Assembly (NCBI GenBank): GCA_900018345.1
Contig: FCNA01000129.1
Span: 177,691-241,690 of the forward strand
Source: Clostridiales bacterium CHKCI006
GTDB taxonomy: Bacteria > Bacillota_I > Bacilli_A > Erysipelotrichales > Coprobacillaceae
Direction of reading: 5' to 3'
Length of the DNA stretch: 64,000 bases
Of this stretch, positions 62,690-64,000 are shown piece after piece. Position 1 is the stretch's first letter, and every line of letters starts with the position of its first letter. The notes beneath the pieces were generated by a model. That model was not told the DNA's origin. It saw nothing but the letters and a program-made list of their open reading frames with translations, and did not search any database. Both the position numbers and the translations under genes were made by a program.

Positions 62690-62784
62690 TCAACTTCCCT
62701 CCTCATTGACAAGTTTATTCTAGCATGGGACTCTTCAAAAACGATAAAGCAAAGGTAAAGAAAGGATAAAGAAAAGCCGAACTT

Positions 62785-63447
62785 TCATTCGGCCATTTTA
62801 AATCCGATTCCCCAGATGGTACGGATATATTCTTCATCACTATATTTACTGATCTTCTTTCGCAGATTACTGATATGCACATTGATCGTCTTATCATCGC
62901 CATAATACGCGTCATTCCAGGCATATTGATAGATCTCCTGCTTGGTGAAAACACGTTTAGGATTTTTCATCAAGAGTTCCAGAATAAAGTATTCGTGGCG
63001 CGTCAATCCGAGCGGATGATTCGCCATAAAAGCATCATACAGTCCACTATTGAGTTTCAGCGCTTTGAAGATCAGATTGCCGCTGCGCTTATGGCGTTTA
63101 CGCAGTTGAACCTGAATGCGTGCTAATAATTCTTCCAATTCAAAAGGCTTGCATAAATAATCATCTGCCCCAGAGCCCAATACTTCGACTTTACTATTTA
63201 ATGAATCGCGCGCCGTTAAAACAATCACCGGGATATCAGAAGTTTCCCTGATTTTTTCAAGCAAGGTCTCGCCATCCATACCAGGCAGCATCAGATCTAA
63301 AATGATCACATCATATTCATGCTGCTGGAAATAGAGGTACCCTTCTGTACCGGCATATGCCTGGGTGCAATGAAAACCAGCTTTCTCTAAATAACGAGCA
63401 ATCATTAAGTTAATGTCGTTGTTGTCTTCAATAATTAACAGTTCCAT
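62785..63447 (-). CDS. OmpR family response regulator of the peptide-resistance module
   Basis: The 220-residue protein has a receiver (LIIEDNNDINLM, phospho-Asp in VIILDLMLPGMDG, Lys in CKPFELEE) and an OmpR-type winged helix ending DDKTINVHISNLRKKISK. Start ATG 63447 follows GGAAGGATCAAAA; the longer frame to 63495 is less likely. It is the first gene of the leftward operon with an ABC transporter and kinase. Confidence 0.92.
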   Translation of the reverse strand: MELLIIEDNNDINLMIARYLEKAGFHCTQAYAGTEGYLYFQQHEYDVIILDLMLPGMDGETLLEKIRETSDIPVIVLTARDSLNSKVEVLGSGADDYLCKPFELEELLARIQVQLRKRHKRSGNLIFKALKLNSGLYDAFMANHPLGLTRHEYFILELLMKNPKRVFTKQEIYQYAWNDAYYGDDKTINVHISNLRKKISKYSDEEYIRTIWGIGFKMAE

Positions 63448-63506
63448 TTTTGATCCTTCCATTTCTCCCCTATCATAACAAAACCCATTCAACAAATCAA
63501 GTATGA

Positions 63507-63737
63507 TTAAGAGAGGTTGGAATCACCATCTCCAAACGTCGCTTTAAGCGCTTTTTCTGTTTTGGCGATAACCACCAAAAAAGGAATGATCTGGACCAAT
63601 GTCAGCATAGCCAACACGGCATCGGACAAATGCGAAAAGATGACAACCAGACCTAAAGAAAGCAAAAGTAAGATGAAACTGTTTTTCAGACATAAATGCC
63701 CGCAATAGCGATGTGCAAAATCCCAGCTTTCCCGTGT
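63507..63737 (-). pseudogene. Truncated SdpI-family membrane protein
   Basis: A 77-codon open frame on the minus strand encodes RESWDFAHRYCGHLC, then two hydrophobic helices (FILLLLSLGLVVIF and AMLTLVQIIPFLVVIA). ETWxFA(N/H)RYxG followed by two helices is, from memory, the C-terminal SdpI domain. A stop codon and the boundary of an insertion sequence lie directly upstream, so the N-terminal half is missing. SdpI proteins give immunity to the SDP toxin and related peptides, which fits the resistance operon next to it. Confidence 0.5.
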
Positions 63738-63739
63738 TT

Positions 63740-64000
63740 AGAGGTTTGCACCATGAAAGTTTAGAAGAAGTGAATTACCCATTGAAATTATGTCGTTGTT
63801 CAGCGACTTTTTTTGTTTATTTTTATTTACTTTTTAATTTGTTTATGTTATAATAATGGTGTAGTGGTGTTAGGTTAGGAGGTCCTCTTATGGCTTACTT
63901 TTTAAAGGTTTCTAAACAACAGTCTCGTACTTATCTTTCCATTTATGAGAGCTTTTATTCTCCAGATGTCAAAGGCACGAAGCATCGGAGTGTTATAAAT
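63740..64000 (+). mobile_element. Left part of an IS1634-like insertion sequence
   Basis: The region starts near 63740 with GGTTTGCACCATGAAAG, which is a plausible IS end, and carries the transposase gene. A possible promoter TTTACT-16-TATAAT lies at 63827-63854. The right end is outside the window, so the boundary is inferred. Confidence 0.55.
63890..64000 (+). CDS. IS1634-family transposase, N-terminal part
   Basis: ATG 63890 after TTAGGAGGTCCTCTT begins a frame open to the window edge. The visible start (AYFLKVSKQQSRTYLSIYES, then FYSPDVKGTKHRS) matches the N-terminus of IS1634-type transposases, as I recall them. The catalytic DDE domain would follow outside the window. Confidence 0.7.
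   Translation, partial: MAYFLKVSKQQSRTYLSIYESFYSPDVKGTKHRSVIN

Noticed and set aside
1..64000. tRNA and rRNA genes
   Set aside because: No stretch with cloverleaf pattern plus CCA or with rRNA sequence was noticed; a dedicated tRNA scan was not possible.

Overview
The window looks like chromosomal DNA of a low-to-mid GC Bacillota bacterium, most likely of the Erysipelotrichales (an inference from gene content: firmicute-type ribosome binding sites, an infC-rpmI-rplT operon with an L20-type leader, a Bce-type peptide-sensing module and many two-component/ABC sets). No rRNA, tRNA or CRISPR array was seen. Most genes are tightly packed, with AGGAGG-like ribosome binding sites and good rho-independent terminators.

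Layout. (1) 1-6623, minus: the left-truncated operon of a non-canonical type VII secretion locus: an FHA protein, a membrane Ser/Thr kinase, an Ig-repeat surface protein and an EssC-like FtsK/SpoIIIE ATPase that runs off the left edge. (2) 6771-10948: HAD phosphatase, a small RnlB-like protein, a GH32 sucrose/fructan hydrolase, an unknown small protein and cysK with a hairpin right after its promoter. (3) 10950-15682: three tandem M42 aminopeptidases behind a degenerate dUTPase-like protein and an ArsR-type regulator. (4) 15846-17250: infC-rpmI-rplT, with AUU as the infC start. (5) 17250-25385: housekeeping genes (RsmF-type methyltransferase, HD and histidine phosphatases, an HPr-like protein, NfnAB, NAD kinase, S66 peptidase, LysR regulator). 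(6) 25517-37774: SDR dehydrogenase, a Bce-type RR-HK-ABC module, two MacB-like ATPase-permease fusions, a possible PD-(D/E)XK protein and an S9 peptidase broken by an exact 13-bp tandem duplication. (7) 37910-43833: phosphoesterases, an Entner-Doudoroff-type aldolase/dehydratase pair and an ABC-2 transporter. (8) 43896-51712: accessory DNA with gene and IS remnants (IS200-like, IS110-like), an AT-rich uracil-DNA-glycosylase-like gene, and a cation P-type ATPase with two RCK/TrkA proteins. The ATPase has a structured leader with a terminator, a possible antiterminator and an 11-codon upstream ORF. (9) 51858-59673: a Dlt-like amino acid activation and export operon that also contains a PLP decarboxylase, followed by its own two-component system. 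(10) 60109-64000: a Bcr/lantibiotic-immunity-type RR-ABC-HK operon, an SdpI fragment and the start of an IS1634-type transposase.

The best candidates for undescribed biology are the Dlt-like operon with an embedded decarboxylase (with three CTTAAG boxes before its first gene), the P-type ATPase leader, and the minimal type VII locus. Several loci (two RR-HK-ABC modules, the two MacB-like fusions and the Dlt-like cell-surface operon) point to a lineage that invests heavily in sensing and resisting cationic peptides.
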